Of a DNA stretch of 64,000 nt, positions 8,031 through 17,290 are shown in pieces. Each line of letters starts with the position of its first letter. Positions within the stretch are counted from its first letter, which is position 1. The DNA is from an uncultured Hyphomicrobiales bacterium (GTDB lineage Bacteria > Pseudomonadota > Alphaproteobacteria > Rhizobiales > Beijerinckiaceae), in NCBI GenBank assembly GCA_903847605.1, contig CAINED010000076.1, forward strand, positions 241,634 to 305,633, read 5' to 3'. The translations under genes were made by a program, and so were the position numbers. Below the pieces are notes generated by a model. The model was not told where the DNA came from. It was given only the letters and a program-made list of their open reading frames with translations, and did no database searches.

Positions 8031-9161
8031 ATGCTAACCCGCTCCCGTACGGCTGCAAAGCCCCAAGAAAAGGCCGTCAGGCCCGAAGAAAAGGCGCGAA
8101 GGCCCAAAGCGAAGGCTGTTGCGCCCTCGGCATGCGCAGACCTGCTGCTGGAATGGTACGACCGGCATCGCCGGCGTTTGCCCTGGCGCGCGCTGCCCGG
8201 CGCAACGCCCGATCCCTATGCCGTCTGGCTTTCGGAAATCATGCTGCAGCAGACGACCGTGACGGCGGTGAAACCCTATTACGAGAATTTTCTCGCGAAA
8301 TGGCCCGCTGTGCGCGCGCTTGCCGAAGCGCCGGTCGAAGACGTGATGAAGGCCTGGGCAGGGCTTGGCTATTATTCGCGGGCGCGCAACCTGCACGCCT
8401 GCGCGAGAAGAGTGGAGAGCGAATTCGGCGGCGTTTTCCCCTCCTCGGAAGAAGAGCTGCGCAAACTGCCGGGCATCGGGCCCTATACGGCGGCGGCGAT
8501 TGCCGCGATCGCCTTCGGGTGCCGCGCGGTCGTGGTCGACGGCAATGTCGAACGTGTGGTCGCGCGCCTCTTTCGCATCCAAACGCCGCTGCCCGCAGCC
8601 AAGCCTGCAATGCGCGCACGCGCCGACGAGATTACACCGGAGAAACGCGCTGGCGATTTCGCACAGGCCATGATGGATCTCGGTGCGACGCTCTGCTCAC
8701 CAAAGAATCCGGCCTGTTCGCTGTGTCCGCTCAATGGAATGTGCGCCGCGTTCAGGGCAGGCGACGCCGCGACTTATCCGCGGCGCGGGGCCAGGGCGGA
8801 ACGGCCGCAGCGCTTCGGCGCGGTCTTCTATCTGCGGCGCGTGGATGGATACGTTCTCGTGCGAACCCGCCCGCCAAAGGGTCTGCTCGGCGGCATGACG
8901 GAATTTCCGGGCACGGTGTGGAGCGCGGATTTCGATGCGTCGCACGCACTCGCCTTTGCGCCGGCCAGGGCGGCGTGGAACAAGCAGCTCGAACAAGTCG
9001 AACATGTCTTCACGCATTTCGCGCTGAAGCTGGATGTCTACGTCGCGCAGGCGAAGACTGCGATGAAGGCGCCGGAGGGCATGCGCTTCGTGCCGGAAAG
9101 CGAACTCGATGGCGAAGCGCTGCCGAGCGTGATGCGCAAGGTGATGGCAGTGCTGGACTAG
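8031..9161 (+). CDS. mutY: A/G-specific adenine DNA glycosylase
   Basis: MutY removes adenine mispaired with 8-oxoguanine in base excision repair. The 376-residue frame from ATG 8031 shows the catalytic Glu in LSEIMLQQTTV, the helix-hairpin-helix LPGIGPYTAAAIAAIAFG and the catalytic Asp in VVVDGNVERVVARLF. The [4Fe-4S] loop is C-x6-C-x2-C-x5-C (CSPKNPACSLCPLNGMC), and a C-terminal NUDIX-like recognition domain follows. The start is uncertain because in-frame ATGs at 7968 and 7977 also precede it. A basic, repetitive Lys/Ala/Glu N-terminal extension (about 35 residues) is unusual. The stop overlaps the convergent peroxidase gene by 4 nt (CTAG). Confidence 0.95.
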   Translation: MLTRSRTAAKPQEKAVRPEEKARRPKAKAVAPSACADLLLEWYDRHRRRLPWRALPGATPDPYAVWLSEIMLQQTTVTAVKPYYENFLAKWPAVRALAEAPVEDVMKAWAGLGYYSRARNLHACARRVESEFGGVFPSSEEELRKLPGIGPYTAAAIAAIAFGCRAVVVDGNVERVVARLFRIQTPLPAAKPAMRARADEITPEKRAGDFAQAMMDLGATLCSPKNPACSLCPLNGMCAAFRAGDAATYPRRGARAERPQRFGAVFYLRRVDGYVLVRTRPPKGLLGGMTEFPGTVWSADFDASHALAFAPARAAWNKQLEQVEHVFTHFALKLDVYVAQAKTAMKAPEGMRFVPESELDGEALPSVMRKVMAVLD

Positions 9162-9754
9162 TCCCCCAACTCCCGCTCGATCGCCGCAATCAGACCAGCA
9201 TCGTCTGGCCGCGTCTGCGTCGAAAAACTCGCGGCGAGCGTTCCGTCCCTGCCGATGAGATATTTGTGGAAATTCCAGGAGGGCGTTTCGCGCGGACGTT
9301 CGCTCGCCGCCCATTTGTAGAAGCGGTGCGCATTCGTGCCTTTCACGACGGTTTTTTCCGTCAGCGGAAACGTCACCTTATATTCGCCGGCCGTCGCCGC
9401 GATCTCCTTCGGTCCGCCCGGCTCCTGCGCGCCGAAGTCGTTGGAGGGAACGCCGATGACGACGAGGCCGCGCGCCCGATATTTTTCATAAAGAGCGGCA
9501 AGGCCGCCGAACTGGTTGGTGTAGCCGCAGAAGCTCGCGGTATTCACGATCAAGACCGGCTTGCCTGCGTAATCGGCGAGATCGATCTTGCCGCCATCGA
9601 GACCGGCAAAGGAAAAGGCGTAAGCGCTCATGCGGCTAGCTCCCGAAGGCGTGGAAAGTTGTGCGTGTGCGAGGCCCGGCAATCCGGCCGTGAGGGCAAG
9701 AGCCGCATGAACGAGTCCGCCTTGCAGCAATAATGTCCGGCGTGTTACAGCCAT
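9158..9754 (-). CDS. Glutathione peroxidase family protein, Tat-exported
   Basis: A thiol peroxidase of the GPx family (198 residues). The peroxidatic Cys is in NTASFCGYTNQFGGL, a Cys form and not selenocysteine. The active-site Trp-Asn are in TPSWNFHKYLI. Where the family usually has FPCNQFGxQEPG with a catalytic Gln, this protein has VPSNDFGAQEPG, so the Gln position is Asp. The start at ATG 9754 has GGGGAG upstream and gives a Tat-like signal (VTRRTLLLQGG ... AHA), placing it in the periplasm. It would reduce peroxides, probably with thioredoxin-type donors. Confidence 0.9.
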   Translation of the reverse strand: MAVTRRTLLLQGGLVHAALALTAGLPGLAHAQLSTPSGASRMSAYAFSFAGLDGGKIDLADYAGKPVLIVNTASFCGYTNQFGGLAALYEKYRARGLVVIGVPSNDFGAQEPGGPKEIAATAGEYKVTFPLTEKTVVKGTNAHRFYKWAASERPRETPSWNFHKYLIGRDGTLAASFSTQTRPDDAGLIAAIERELGD

Positions 9755-9814
9755 GGCTCTCCCCGCACTCGTCGATCTGACGCAGCCGCTTCGCAAAACC
9801 CGGCCCAACCGAGT

Positions 9815-10852
9815 CTATACGATACCCGGCGCGTTCGAAATCGGATGCAGCCGCTCCGCTGCCCGCGCAAGGATGCCGTCGAGTTCGGCTTGCATGGCCA
9901 GCACGGGCAGGCATTCGGCCGCAGTGAACCAGGAAAGTCCGTCCGCGCGCCGGCGGACGGTGGCGTGACCCCCGGCGCTGAGCGGCCCTCCGCGCGCGTC
10001 GTCCATTTCCCAATGCCACGTTCCCCAGTGCGACACGTCTGGGCCGCCCAGGCGTTCGCCGACATAGAGACCGCACGCGTACCAGGATTGGGCGTTTGCG
10101 CCAGACGTCCAGTCCGGCCGGGCCAGCAGATCGGGAAATTGCCGAACGATCGCCTCGATCAACGCAAGATGGTCGGCGCCAGCCATGCGCCAGCCGCCGA
10201 ACGACCAGAGCACGGCCCAGTCGGGATCGAGCGCGCCCGCGATGCCCCACGGCGCCAGAACGTGTTCGCGGCAAAAGGCCTCGTAGGTCTGGCCGCTCGC
10301 TTCCTCGATGACCGCTCCGAGCACGAGATAGGCGGTGTTGCCGTAACGGAATTCGCTTCCCGGCGCATAGGCGAGCGGCTGACGCAAGACCGCGCGCAGC
10401 AATTCCGGACCGGGCGCTCTGTCGGGAGGCGTTTCGCGCAGGTGAGCATTGAGCGCCTCCCCGGTAGCGGCGTCGCCCCGTTCCACCGTCCCGGCAAAGC
10501 CGGCGCGATGGGTCAGCAACTGGGCAATGGTGAGATCGGCGATGCGAGTATCGTCCGGCTTGCCGTGACGGGCGAAGAAACGCGCCAGCGCCTGCTCCAG
10601 GGGCATGTGGAGATCGAGAAGACCCGCGCCGATCAGGCGGAAGATGGCCGCGCCCGTGATAGCTTTGGAGAGGGAGTAAATCGGCCAGCCGCCGTGCGGA
10701 TCGCCGCTGCCGATGGGCAAGGCGTGGATCGTCCCGTCCGGCGCCCGCAGAAGCGCCGCGCCGCGCAGGCAGCCCGCGCGCCCCGCCCAATCGGCAAGCT
10801 CGGCCGCAAGCGTCTGCCTGTCTTCGGCGGTCATGCCTTTGCCGCTCGCCAT
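9815..10852 (-). CDS. Beta-lactamase family serine hydrolase (peptidase S12)
   Basis: A class C beta-lactamase/penicillin-binding-like hydrolase of 345 residues. The nucleophile motif SxxK is seen in IYSLSKAITG (about residue 58), and the second motif Tyr-x-Asn in EFRYGNTAYLVLG. A late HWGTWHWE stretch is a possible third-motif region. No signal peptide is evident from ATG 10852, so it may be a cytosolic esterase or peptidase. An in-frame GTG 30 bases upstream (VHEGAESI) is an alternative start. Family members hydrolyse D-amino peptides, esters or beta-lactams; the substrate is unknown. Confidence 0.85.
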   Translation of the reverse strand: MASGKGMTAEDRQTLAAELADWAGRAGCLRGAALLRAPDGTIHALPIGSGDPHGGWPIYSLSKAITGAAIFRLIGAGLLDLHMPLEQALARFFARHGKPDDTRIADLTIAQLLTHRAGFAGTVERGDAATGEALNAHLRETPPDRAPGPELLRAVLRQPLAYAPGSEFRYGNTAYLVLGAVIEEASGQTYEAFCREHVLAPWGIAGALDPDWAVLWSFGGWRMAGADHLALIEAIVRQFPDLLARPDWTSGANAQSWYACGLYVGERLGGPDVSHWGTWHWEMDDARGGPLSAGGHATVRRRADGLSWFTAAECLPVLAMQAELDGILARAAERLHPISNAPGIV

Positions 10853-10954
10853 GATCGATTCAGCCCCTTCATGCACCTGAACTTTCCCCCAACTCGCCCG
10901 CAATGACAGGACCGGCCGTCGATTGTATAGAAGGCGAATAACAGGGAGACGCAA

Positions 10955-12010
10955 ATGAAACGCTCGGGCGGCCGCGTAGCGGCACTGGTTCTGTCGACTT
11001 TCGGACTGGCTCCCCTCGCGATGGCCGCCGAACCGCCAGCGCCGGCGGAAGGCGCTTTCAAGGGCCGGACAGTGACGATCTATGTCGGCGGCACGGCCGG
11101 CGGCGGCATCGATGTCGGCGCGCGCATGCTCTCGCGCTACATCGGCAAATATATTCCGGGCCACCCGACCGTCGTCGTGCAGAACATGCCGGGCGCGGGC
11201 GGCGTGCGCCTGCTCGAACATCTCAACGCGGTCGCGCCGAAGGACGGCACGGTGCTCGGCGCCTTTGCCGTGGGCCCGTTGCTCGATCCGATCCTGTCGC
11301 CGCGCAAGGTCAGCTACAAGATGACCGATTTCGCCGCCATCGGCGCGATCGAGAAGGACGTTTCCTTCTGCACCACATGGCACGCCTCGCCGGTGAAGAC
11401 ATTCGAGGATGCGAAGAAGCGCGAGACCACTGTCGCAGGCACGGGCGCGGGCTCATCGACCGACATCTATCCCATCGTGCTGAATGCGGTGCTCGGCTCG
11501 AAATTCCGCGTCATAACAGGCTATCTCGGCACGCAGGAAACCATCATGGCCGTCGAGCGCGGCGAGACGGACGGGCGCTGCGGCTGGGGCTGGGCGAGCC
11601 TGAAATCCGCAAAGCCCGACTGGCTGCGCGACAAGAAGCTGAACTTCATCGTGCAACTCGGCCTCGCCAAGAACAAGGAAGCGATGGACGTGCCGCTCGC
11701 CATCGACCTTGCCGAAAAGGAAGACGACAAACAGGTGCTGCGCGTGCTCTTTGCGCCGCTGATGATGACGCGTCCCTATTTCGCGCCTCCGGGCACGCCG
11801 CCCGCGCGCGTCGCCGAATTGCGCAAGGCGTTCATGGCCGGTCTTGCCGATCCCGGCGCCATCGACGAACTCATCAAGACCGTCGGCGAGCGTCCGGATT
11901 CGACGCCGGGCGAGGAAATGCAGAAGCTGCTCGGCGATATCTACAATTCGCCGGAAGCCGTGCTGCTGCGCCTGCGCAACATCGTGATCGAGGGCACGAA
12001 GAAGAATTGA
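10955..12010 (+). CDS. Tripartite tricarboxylate transporter (Bug) substrate-binding protein
   Basis: A periplasmic binding protein of 351 residues with an N-terminal signal peptide (cleavage near MAA-EPP, residue 24). The Bug/TctC signature is visible in VTIYVGGTAGGGIDVGARMLSRYIGKYIPGHP and NMPGAGGVRLLEHLNAVAPKDG. Bug proteins bind carboxylated compounds for TctAB membrane subunits. None are adjacent, so this is an orphan receptor, as is common for the family. GGGAGA precedes the ATG by about 6 nt. It is divergent from the serine hydrolase. Confidence 0.9.
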   Translation: MKRSGGRVAALVLSTFGLAPLAMAAEPPAPAEGAFKGRTVTIYVGGTAGGGIDVGARMLSRYIGKYIPGHPTVVVQNMPGAGGVRLLEHLNAVAPKDGTVLGAFAVGPLLDPILSPRKVSYKMTDFAAIGAIEKDVSFCTTWHASPVKTFEDAKKRETTVAGTGAGSSTDIYPIVLNAVLGSKFRVITGYLGTQETIMAVERGETDGRCGWGWASLKSAKPDWLRDKKLNFIVQLGLAKNKEAMDVPLAIDLAEKEDDKQVLRVLFAPLMMTRPYFAPPGTPPARVAELRKAFMAGLADPGAIDELIKTVGERPDSTPGEEMQKLLGDIYNSPEAVLLRLRNIVIEGTKKN

Positions 12011-12063
12011 GCGCTGTCGATGCGGGGGCGAACCGCGAGTCCAGCGCGCGACCCCCACCCCGT

Positions 12064-12104
12064 CTCCGCTTCGCGGAGCCGACCCTCCCCACAAGGGGGA
12101 GGGT
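12064..12104. repeat. Intergenic double-hairpin element
   Basis: Two adjacent perfect hairpins: CTCCGC-TTC-GCGGAG at 12064-12078, and ACCCTCCCC (12082-12090) pairing with GGGGAGGGT (12096-12104) around a 5-nt loop. They lie between the convergent Bug and hisS genes. This composite resembles a dispersed intergenic palindrome seen in many alphaproteobacterial genomes. No T-run follows on either strand, so I call it a repeat and not an intrinsic terminator. Confidence 0.6.
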
Positions 12105-12154
12105 AAATCACGGGCAGTCTTGCGTTCGAAATTATGCCATCCGCGCTGGCGCAA

Positions 12155-13639
12155 TCATGCATGCCGCGCGAGCACGTCTTTCACGGCTTCGACGAGTTTG
12201 TCTTCGCTGACAGCAAGCTGCGCACGTTCCTTGAGCGCGAGATAGTCTTCACGCGGCATGTCCTTCGCCGCGGAAGCGACCTGCGCGCCGACGACAAGAT
12301 CCTTCACGATCACTTCGCCCTTCGCACGTTCGTTCGAACCCTGGATGACCGTGCAGACGGAATTGCGCTTGTCGGCGTATTTCAACTGCGCGTTCATACC
12401 TGCGGAGCCGAGATAGAGTTCGGCGGGAATGTTGGCGGCGCGCAGTTTCTGAACAAAGCCCTGAGTGCGCGCCATCGCCTCGGCATCCTTGTCCATGACG
12501 AGAACGACGACGGGGCCGCGTTGCGCAGCGCTTGTGACAATGGGCGACTTGATCGCCTGCAACGCTGCCAAAAGACGCGATACGCCGATGGAAAAACCTG
12601 TCGCCGGCACAGGTTCTCCGCGAAAGCGCGCGACGAGGCCATCGTAACGCCCGCCGCCGCCGACCGAGCCGAAGCGGATGGGATGTCCCTTGTCGTCTTT
12701 CACCTGAAACGTGAGTTCGGCTTCGAAGACAGGGCCGGTGTAATATTCGAGACCGCGAACGACGGAGGGGTCAATGCGGATGCGGTCTTCGCCATAGCCT
12801 GCGGCGCGAACCAGCCGCTCGATATCAGCGAGTTCCTGCTGTCCTTCTGCAAGGATGGCTGGCGGGTTGGTGACAGCATCCGAGTTCAGAGTGCCCAGAA
12901 CAATCTTGATCTGCCCCTCATCCAGCCCCGCGCCCTTCGTAAAGTCCCCGCTCTCGTCCTTGCGGCCCGCGCCCAGCAATTGCCGCACGCCCTCGACGCC
13001 CAGACGATCCAGCTTGTCGATCGCCCGTAGCACCGTCAGCCGGCGTCCCGCATTCTCATCGCCGCCGAGGCCGATGGCCTCCATCACGCCGTCCAGAACC
13101 TTGCGGTTGTTGACCTTGATGACATAGTCGCCGCGCGCGATGCCGAGTTTCTCCAGCGTGTCAGCCGCCATCATGCAGATTTCCGCGTCCGCTGCGACGG
13201 AGGCCGCGCCCACCGTATCCGCGTCGAACTGCATGAACTGGCGGAAGCGGCCCGGTCCCGGCTTCTCGTTGCGGAAGACGAAGCCCGCGCGATAGCTGCG
13301 ATAGGGCTTCGGCAGCTTGTCGAAATTTTCCGCCACGAAGCGCGCCAGCGGCGCGGTCAGGTCGTAGCGCAGCGACAGCCATTGCTCGTCGTCGTCCTGA
13401 AAGGAGAACACGCCCTCGTTGGGACGGTCCTGATCGGGCAGGAATTTTCCGAGCGCATCCGTATATTCGATGAACGGCGTCTCCACCGCCTCGAAGCCAT
13501 AGAGTTCGTAGCTCTCCTGAATCGCCGTCATCATCTTGCGCGTGGCCGCGAGTTCTCCCGGCCCGCGGTCGGCAAGGCCGCGCGGCAACTTTGCCTCGAC
13601 CTTGCGCGCGCGAACAGTGTTGGCTTTTGTCTCTGACAT
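12155..13639 (-). CDS. hisS: Histidyl-tRNA synthetase
   Basis: A class II aminoacyl-tRNA synthetase (494 residues) that charges tRNA-His. Motif 2 is seen in [32 protein letters not shown]. The histidine-specific motif appears as [15 protein letters not shown] (more often RGLDYYT), motif 3 as [13 protein letters not shown], and a C-terminal anticodon-binding domain runs from about residue 390. It is longer than the ~420-residue E. coli enzyme, typical of the alphaproteobacterial form. It stands alone, divergent from the OmpA-like gene. Confidence 0.97.
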   Translation of the reverse strand: MSETKANTVRARKVEAKLPRGLADRGPGELAATRKMMTAIQESYELYGFEAVETPFIEYTDALGKFLPDQDRPNEGVFSFQDDDEQWLSLRYDLTAPLARFVAENFDKLPKPYRSYRAGFVFRNEKPGPGRFRQFMQFDADTVGAASVAADAEICMMAADTLEKLGIARGDYVIKVNNRKVLDGVMEAIGLGGDENAGRRLTVLRAIDKLDRLGVEGVRQLLGAGRKDESGDFTKGAGLDEGQIKIVLGTLNSDAVTNPPAILAEGQQELADIERLVRAAGYGEDRIRIDPSVVRGLEYYTGPVFEAELTFQVKDDKGHPIRFGSVGGGGRYDGLVARFRGEPVPATGFSIGVSRLLAALQAIKSPIVTSAAQRGPVVVLVMDKDAEAMARTQGFVQKLRAANIPAELYLGSAGMNAQLKYADKRNSVCTVIQGSNERAKGEVIVKDLVVGAQVASAAKDMPREDYLALKERAQLAVSEDKLVEAVKDVLARHA

Positions 13640-13710
13640 ATCCGGGGAAACCTTTCGGGCCGCTTCCTAAACCCGGGCGTCAAGCGAAACAAGCTGCGAT
13701 GGCGCGCGCA

Positions 13711-13726
13711 TGTGCAAGCGCGCACA
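13711..13726. promoter_or_regulatory. TGTGC-N6-GCACA palindrome upstream of OmpA-like gene
   Basis: A 16-bp interrupted palindrome (TGTGC at 13711, GCACA at 13722) lies 70 bp upstream of the OmpA-like start. It is a relaxed form of the perfect 16-bp palindromes at 17330 and 37461. It could be a shared operator, or chance in GC-rich DNA. Confidence 0.3.
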
Positions 13727-13795
13727 GAAGCGCAGCCGCATATCTGCGAAAAACGGGCCGAACGCCGCAAGCCGCGGACGAGCAAAGAGGCCCCC

Positions 13796-14872
13796 ATGTT
13801 GAAGAAGATTGCATTAACCACGGTTCTGGCGGCGTGCGCTGCCGCACAGGGCGCAGCGATTGCCCTTGCGCAGGCTAACCCTGCCTATGTCGCCGAAATG
13901 AACAGGGATCAGGCCGGCGCCGGCGATCATCCGCTGGTTGGCCGATACGGCGGCGCGAAACTGCTCTCGCAGACGATCAAGGCCTTCGAGGAATTGCGCC
14001 TGCCGTCCGGCCCCGCCGAGGGGCAGCCGTGGGACAACAACAAGAAATTCTCGCAACTGCTGACTGTGGAGGGGAAAGTGACGCGCTCGCTCTATGTCGC
14101 GCCGACCGGGCGTTCCACGCTCGAAGTCTTCGTGAACCTGCGCGATGCGCTGGCGGCGAAAGAATTCGCTCCCGTCTTCGAGTGCGCCCGCGAGGCCTGC
14201 GGCGCTTCTTTTCCGGCGCTGAAATATGCCTGGGACAACAAGGCGGCGCTGGTGCTGCCCGAAAAGATCGAGGCTCGACGCAAGGCGCTGGTCGAAGCCA
14301 TCTTCGACCGTACGAAAGACATTCGCTACGTGCTGATGAAGAAGGAGACGCCGCAAGGCGCGGTTTATGCGGCTGTTTACGTCGGCCTCAACGAAGGCGG
14401 CACGTTCGGCGACATCTCCGCTTCGCTCAACGGCTGGCCGGGCGTGCTCGTCGAGGTCGTCGAACCTCGCGTGATGGAGCGCCGTATCGAAACCATCGCG
14501 GCCGCCGAGATTGGCAAGACGCTGTCGGCGCAAGGCCGCATCGCCTTCTACGGAATCTTCTTCGATTTCGACCGGGCGGAGATCAAGCCGGAGTCCGAGC
14601 CGCAGCTAGCCGAGATGGCGCGGTATCTGAAGGAGAATCCGGCTCTGCGCGTCTTCGTCATCGGTCACACCGACAATCGCGGCCAGTTGACCTATAATGT
14701 CGGCCTGTCGGAACGCCGGGCGCAGGCGGTTGCGGCGGCGCTTTCCGCTCGCCACGGCATTGCGCCGCAACGCTTGACGCCCCGCGGTCTGGGGCCGCTT
14801 TCTCCTCTCGCCAGCAATCGCAGCGAGGACGGACAGGCAAAGAACCGCCGGGTCGAGATGGTCGAGCAGTAA
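13796..14872 (+). CDS. OmpA-like outer-membrane/peptidoglycan-binding protein
   Basis: A 358-residue exported protein with a signal peptide (MLKKIALTTV ... ALAQ, cleavage near residue 26). An N-terminal ~220-residue domain of unknown fold (DUF4892-like) is followed by a C-terminal OmpA domain (about 245-355). That domain shows FYGIFFDFDRAEIKPES, VIGHTDNRG and the NRRVE-like end, which bind diaminopimelate in peptidoglycan. I chose ATG 13796 for the AAAGAGG upstream. A hairpin terminator follows. It likely anchors an outer-membrane or lipoprotein complex to the wall. Confidence 0.88.
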   Translation: MLKKIALTTVLAACAAAQGAAIALAQANPAYVAEMNRDQAGAGDHPLVGRYGGAKLLSQTIKAFEELRLPSGPAEGQPWDNNKKFSQLLTVEGKVTRSLYVAPTGRSTLEVFVNLRDALAAKEFAPVFECAREACGASFPALKYAWDNKAALVLPEKIEARRKALVEAIFDRTKDIRYVLMKKETPQGAVYAAVYVGLNEGGTFGDISASLNGWPGVLVEVVEPRVMERRIETIAAAEIGKTLSAQGRIAFYGIFFDFDRAEIKPESEPQLAEMARYLKENPALRVFVIGHTDNRGQLTYNVGLSERRAQAVAAALSARHGIAPQRLTPRGLGPLSPLASNRSEDGQAKNRRVEMVEQ

Positions 14873-14882
14873 GCCGCCACGT

Positions 14883-14911
14883 GGGGCGAAAGCGCGCCAC
14901 CCTTTCGCCCC
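14883..14911 (+). terminator. Hairpin after OmpA-like gene
   Basis: A perfect 10-bp stem: GGGGCGAAAG (14883-14892) pairs with CTTTCGCCCC (14902-14911) around a 9-nt loop, 10 nt after the stop codon. The following ATTTCGTTCC is only weakly T-rich, so termination may be partial. Confidence 0.55.
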
Positions 14912-15059
14912 ATTTCGTTCCGGTCCGTTCCGTCGTCTCCCAGATTCCCCTTGCGTCACAACGCTTTGCCTGAACCTTGCCGATGCTAAATAATTGGTAA
15001 CTTTCGGGTTTCCCTCCCTGCGCGAATAATCTACTTTGCCGCGCAAACGGGGGAATGGT

Positions 15060-16076
15060 TTGGCAATCCGTAACAGGCGCTTCGGCGTCACCTTCTCGAT
15101 TTGCGCCGTCGCGCTTGCGCTGGCTGGCTGCAACGCCCAGCATCAGGGCGAGCTTGCGGCCAATGTCGCGGCGGGCGCGCCTGTCGAGCCGGGCAATGTG
15201 CCGTCTGCCGCTCAGGGCCAGCAGGCGGAAGCCGAGATCATCGCGCCGAAAATCGACGGTGTGCCGCTCCCGCCCGTGCGTCCCGACTTCGTGAAGCTCG
15301 CCAAAGAGCGCGAGCAGCAGCAGGGTGCTGGCGCGACGCAGGTCGCCGGCGCCGGAACCGCTCCCGTAACTGCCACAGGCGCTCCGGAAGGCGGCGTGAC
15401 GACAGTCGCGCAGGCCTACGCGCCGACGAACCAGCCTCGGCCGAGCGGTATCTTTTCGATTTTCGCGGGCGCGCCCGCCGATCCGGCCGCGCCGGTTCAG
15501 GTCGTCGCCGCGAACGAAAACGTCAGCGACGCTCCCGTTCAGGGCGCATCGCTTCTGGCCTACGAGCGCCGGGTGGCGGGCGAAGATACGCCTGCCGCGC
15601 CCGCGCAGGCCCCCGCCGCATCGACGGCTTTCCGTCTCGCGCCTGCCGCGGTCGTCGAAGTCGCCGGCGTCACGCGCGAATTGCAGCCGTCACGTTCGGC
15701 CTTCGCTGCGCCTGCCTTGATCGGTCCGGGACCGCAGATCGCGGGAACCTTCGGCATGGGCGGTCGCAACTGGCGTCCCGCCTACGATCATGTCGTCACG
15801 AACTGCTTCGGGCCGGATCTGCGCGCGGCGCTGGAAAACATCGCGCGTCACTTCAATTCCGAAGTGCTGGTGACATCCGGCCACAGAGACAACGGACGCC
15901 GCCGCTCGATGCATCGCTTCTGCCGCGCCGCCGATATTCGCGTCGTCGGCGTCAGCCCCGGCACGGTTGCGAATTATGCCGCGAATGTTCCCGGCGTGAA
16001 CGGCGTCGGCACCTATCGCCGCGTCGCCGTCACCCATATCGACACGCGCGAAAACCGCATGGCCTGGCGGCACTGA
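15060..16076 (+). CDS. M15A-like peptidase domain lipoprotein
   Basis: A 338-residue lipoprotein with lipobox LALAGC near residue 24 (Cys at the mature end). A long low-complexity Ala/Pro/Gln linker precedes a C-terminal ~120-residue domain like peptidase M15A (D-Ala-D-Ala carboxypeptidase fold). The zinc-site pattern is seen in TSGHRDNGRRRSMHRFCRAADIRV and THIDTRE. It may trim peptidoglycan or only bind it. No ATG fits. I chose TTG 15060, which has GGGGGA 5 nt upstream, over TTG 15036, which has none. The M15 call is moderately sure. Confidence 0.75.
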   Translation: MAIRNRRFGVTFSICAVALALAGCNAQHQGELAANVAAGAPVEPGNVPSAAQGQQAEAEIIAPKIDGVPLPPVRPDFVKLAKEREQQQGAGATQVAGAGTAPVTATGAPEGGVTTVAQAYAPTNQPRPSGIFSIFAGAPADPAAPVQVVAANENVSDAPVQGASLLAYERRVAGEDTPAAPAQAPAASTAFRLAPAAVVEVAGVTRELQPSRSAFAAPALIGPGPQIAGTFGMGGRNWRPAYDHVVTNCFGPDLRAALENIARHFNSEVLVTSGHRDNGRRRSMHRFCRAADIRVVGVSPGTVANYAANVPGVNGVGTYRRVAVTHIDTRENRMAWRH

Positions 16077-16101
16077 AATTTCATGTTGAGCGACAACCGA
16101 A

Positions 16102-16125
16102 AACGCCGGGCCATAGCCCGGCGTT
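16102..16125. terminator. Bidirectional intrinsic terminator
   Basis: A perfect 10-bp stem AACGCCGGGC / GCCCGGCGTT with loop CATA, flanked by an A-run on the left and TTCGATTT on the right. It sits between the convergent M15-like gene and the YeeE pair and can serve both. Confidence 0.85.
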
Positions 16126-16150
16126 TCGATTTGCGAAGATGCGTTGCAAA

Positions 16151-16696
16151 TTATGCGCGCATCTTCTCGACAGTGTAGAAAAGTCCAGCGGCAACCAGCG
16201 CGAGGATAGCAAAGATTGCCAGCGGCGGCACGCCGCTCACATCCGTCAGCGTCACCTTGCCGAGCTTCCACACGCTCAGGATGTTGTCGCGCACCCATGC
16301 GAAGGAGAATGCATAGGCGGCAGCGCCGGCGAGCATGCCGAAAGCGCCGACAAGGGCATGAACGCTGCCCGTCGCGATCGCTGCAAAGCCGGTGCCGGGA
16401 CAATAGCCGTAGAGCACCATGCCAACGCCGAAGATCGCCGCGCCGATAATCGTGCCGAGCATGTTGGCGTCGCGCACATGGAATTTCGCCGCGCCGAGGT
16501 TGACGAGGACGAGAACGCCGACGCCGCCGACAATGATCGCGGTGAGCATCACTTTCAGAACGGTGAAGTCGCGCAGGCGAAACTGGTTCACGATGGTGTT
16601 GTAGTCGGTGACCTTGCCGCGATGCAGAAGCCAGCCGAAGGCCGCGCCGAAGACAACGGCGAGAACGAGTGCGGTATTGCCGGATACGGGAAACAT
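16151..16696 (-). CDS. YeeE/YedE family sulfur transporter half (PmpB-like)
   Basis: A 181-residue inner-membrane protein of the YeeE/YedE (DUF395) family with about five hydrophobic segments. The family's conserved cysteine motif is VLYGYCPGTGFAAIATG (about residue 85). Larger YeeE proteins import thiosulfate through such cysteines; split pairs like this (PmpA/PmpB) occur beside sulfide regulators. ATG 16696 has GAGGGAAG upstream. It lies 14 nt after the other half-transporter, so the two form one unit. Confidence 0.88.
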   Translation of the reverse strand: MFPVSGNTALVLAVVFGAAFGWLLHRGKVTDYNTIVNQFRLRDFTVLKVMLTAIIVGGVGVLVLVNLGAAKFHVRDANMLGTIIGAAIFGVGMVLYGYCPGTGFAAIATGSVHALVGAFGMLAGAAAYAFSFAWVRDNILSVWKLGKVTLTDVSGVPPLAIFAILALVAAGLFYTVEKMRA

Positions 16697-16710
16697 TGTT
16701 CTTCCCTCTC

Positions 16711-17259
16711 TTACTTGCGGAACAGGATGAAGGTGGTGACGAGGCCGGAGGCGAACATCACTGCAAGGAAGGTCCAGCCGACGACGGCGAGTTGCAGGCC
16801 CTGCGATATGCCGTTGCCGCTGGTACAACCGCCGGCCATGCGCGCGCCATACATGGCGAGCGCGCCGCCGATGAAGGCGTAGATCATGCGTTTGGTCACG
16901 GAGTCGCCGAAGCGCTCGCGCCATACGCTGGGGACCGTTTCAATCCTGAAGCTGCGCGAGACGAGCGCCGAAGCGAGCGCGCCGAGAAACGTGCCGACGA
17001 GGAACAGCGTTCCGTAATCGAGTTTCATCAGGTTAGTTTTCCAGTAGGCGTTTTGCGCAACGGTATCTGCGCCAACGACAGGCGCGATGACGCCGCCGGC
17101 GATCTGCGCCATCGACGTTGTGATGCCGATGGGATTGGCGACGACCACGAAGACGATCCAGCTCAACACGCCGATGCCGGCGCCGACGAGATAGGGTCCC
17201 CAGTTGATCGAAGCCGTTTGCGCGCCGCTTCGTGGCGCATCGAAAGTCTGAACGGACAT
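16711..17259 (-). CDS. YeeE/YedE family sulfur transporter half (PmpA-like)
   Basis: The 182-residue first gene of the pair, also with about five membrane segments. Its conserved cysteine motif is ARMAGGCTSGNGISQGLQL (about residue 150), the counterpart of the CPGTG motif in the second half. The pair would form a pseudo-symmetric channel for a reduced sulfur species such as thiosulfate or persulfide. ATG 17259 has GGAGA 5 nt upstream; further-upstream in-frame starts would overlap the promoter. A SqrR/BigR-type operator lies at 17291-17310. Confidence 0.88.
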   Translation of the reverse strand: MSVQTFDAPRSGAQTASINWGPYLVGAGIGVLSWIVFVVVANPIGITTSMAQIAGGVIAPVVGADTVAQNAYWKTNLMKLDYGTLFLVGTFLGALASALVSRSFRIETVPSVWRERFGDSVTKRMIYAFIGGALAMYGARMAGGCTSGNGISQGLQLAVVGWTFLAVMFASGLVTTFILFRK

Positions 17260-17290
17260 GAGCGTCTCCTTGCGAATGCATGCAATTATT

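Noticed and set aside
9158..9754. Selenoprotein glutathione peroxidase
   Set aside because: The peroxidatic position is a normal Cys codon and no in-frame TGA is needed.
12064..12104. Intrinsic terminator between the Bug and hisS genes
   Set aside because: Two good hairpins but no T-run on either strand; the composition fits a dispersed intergenic repeat better.
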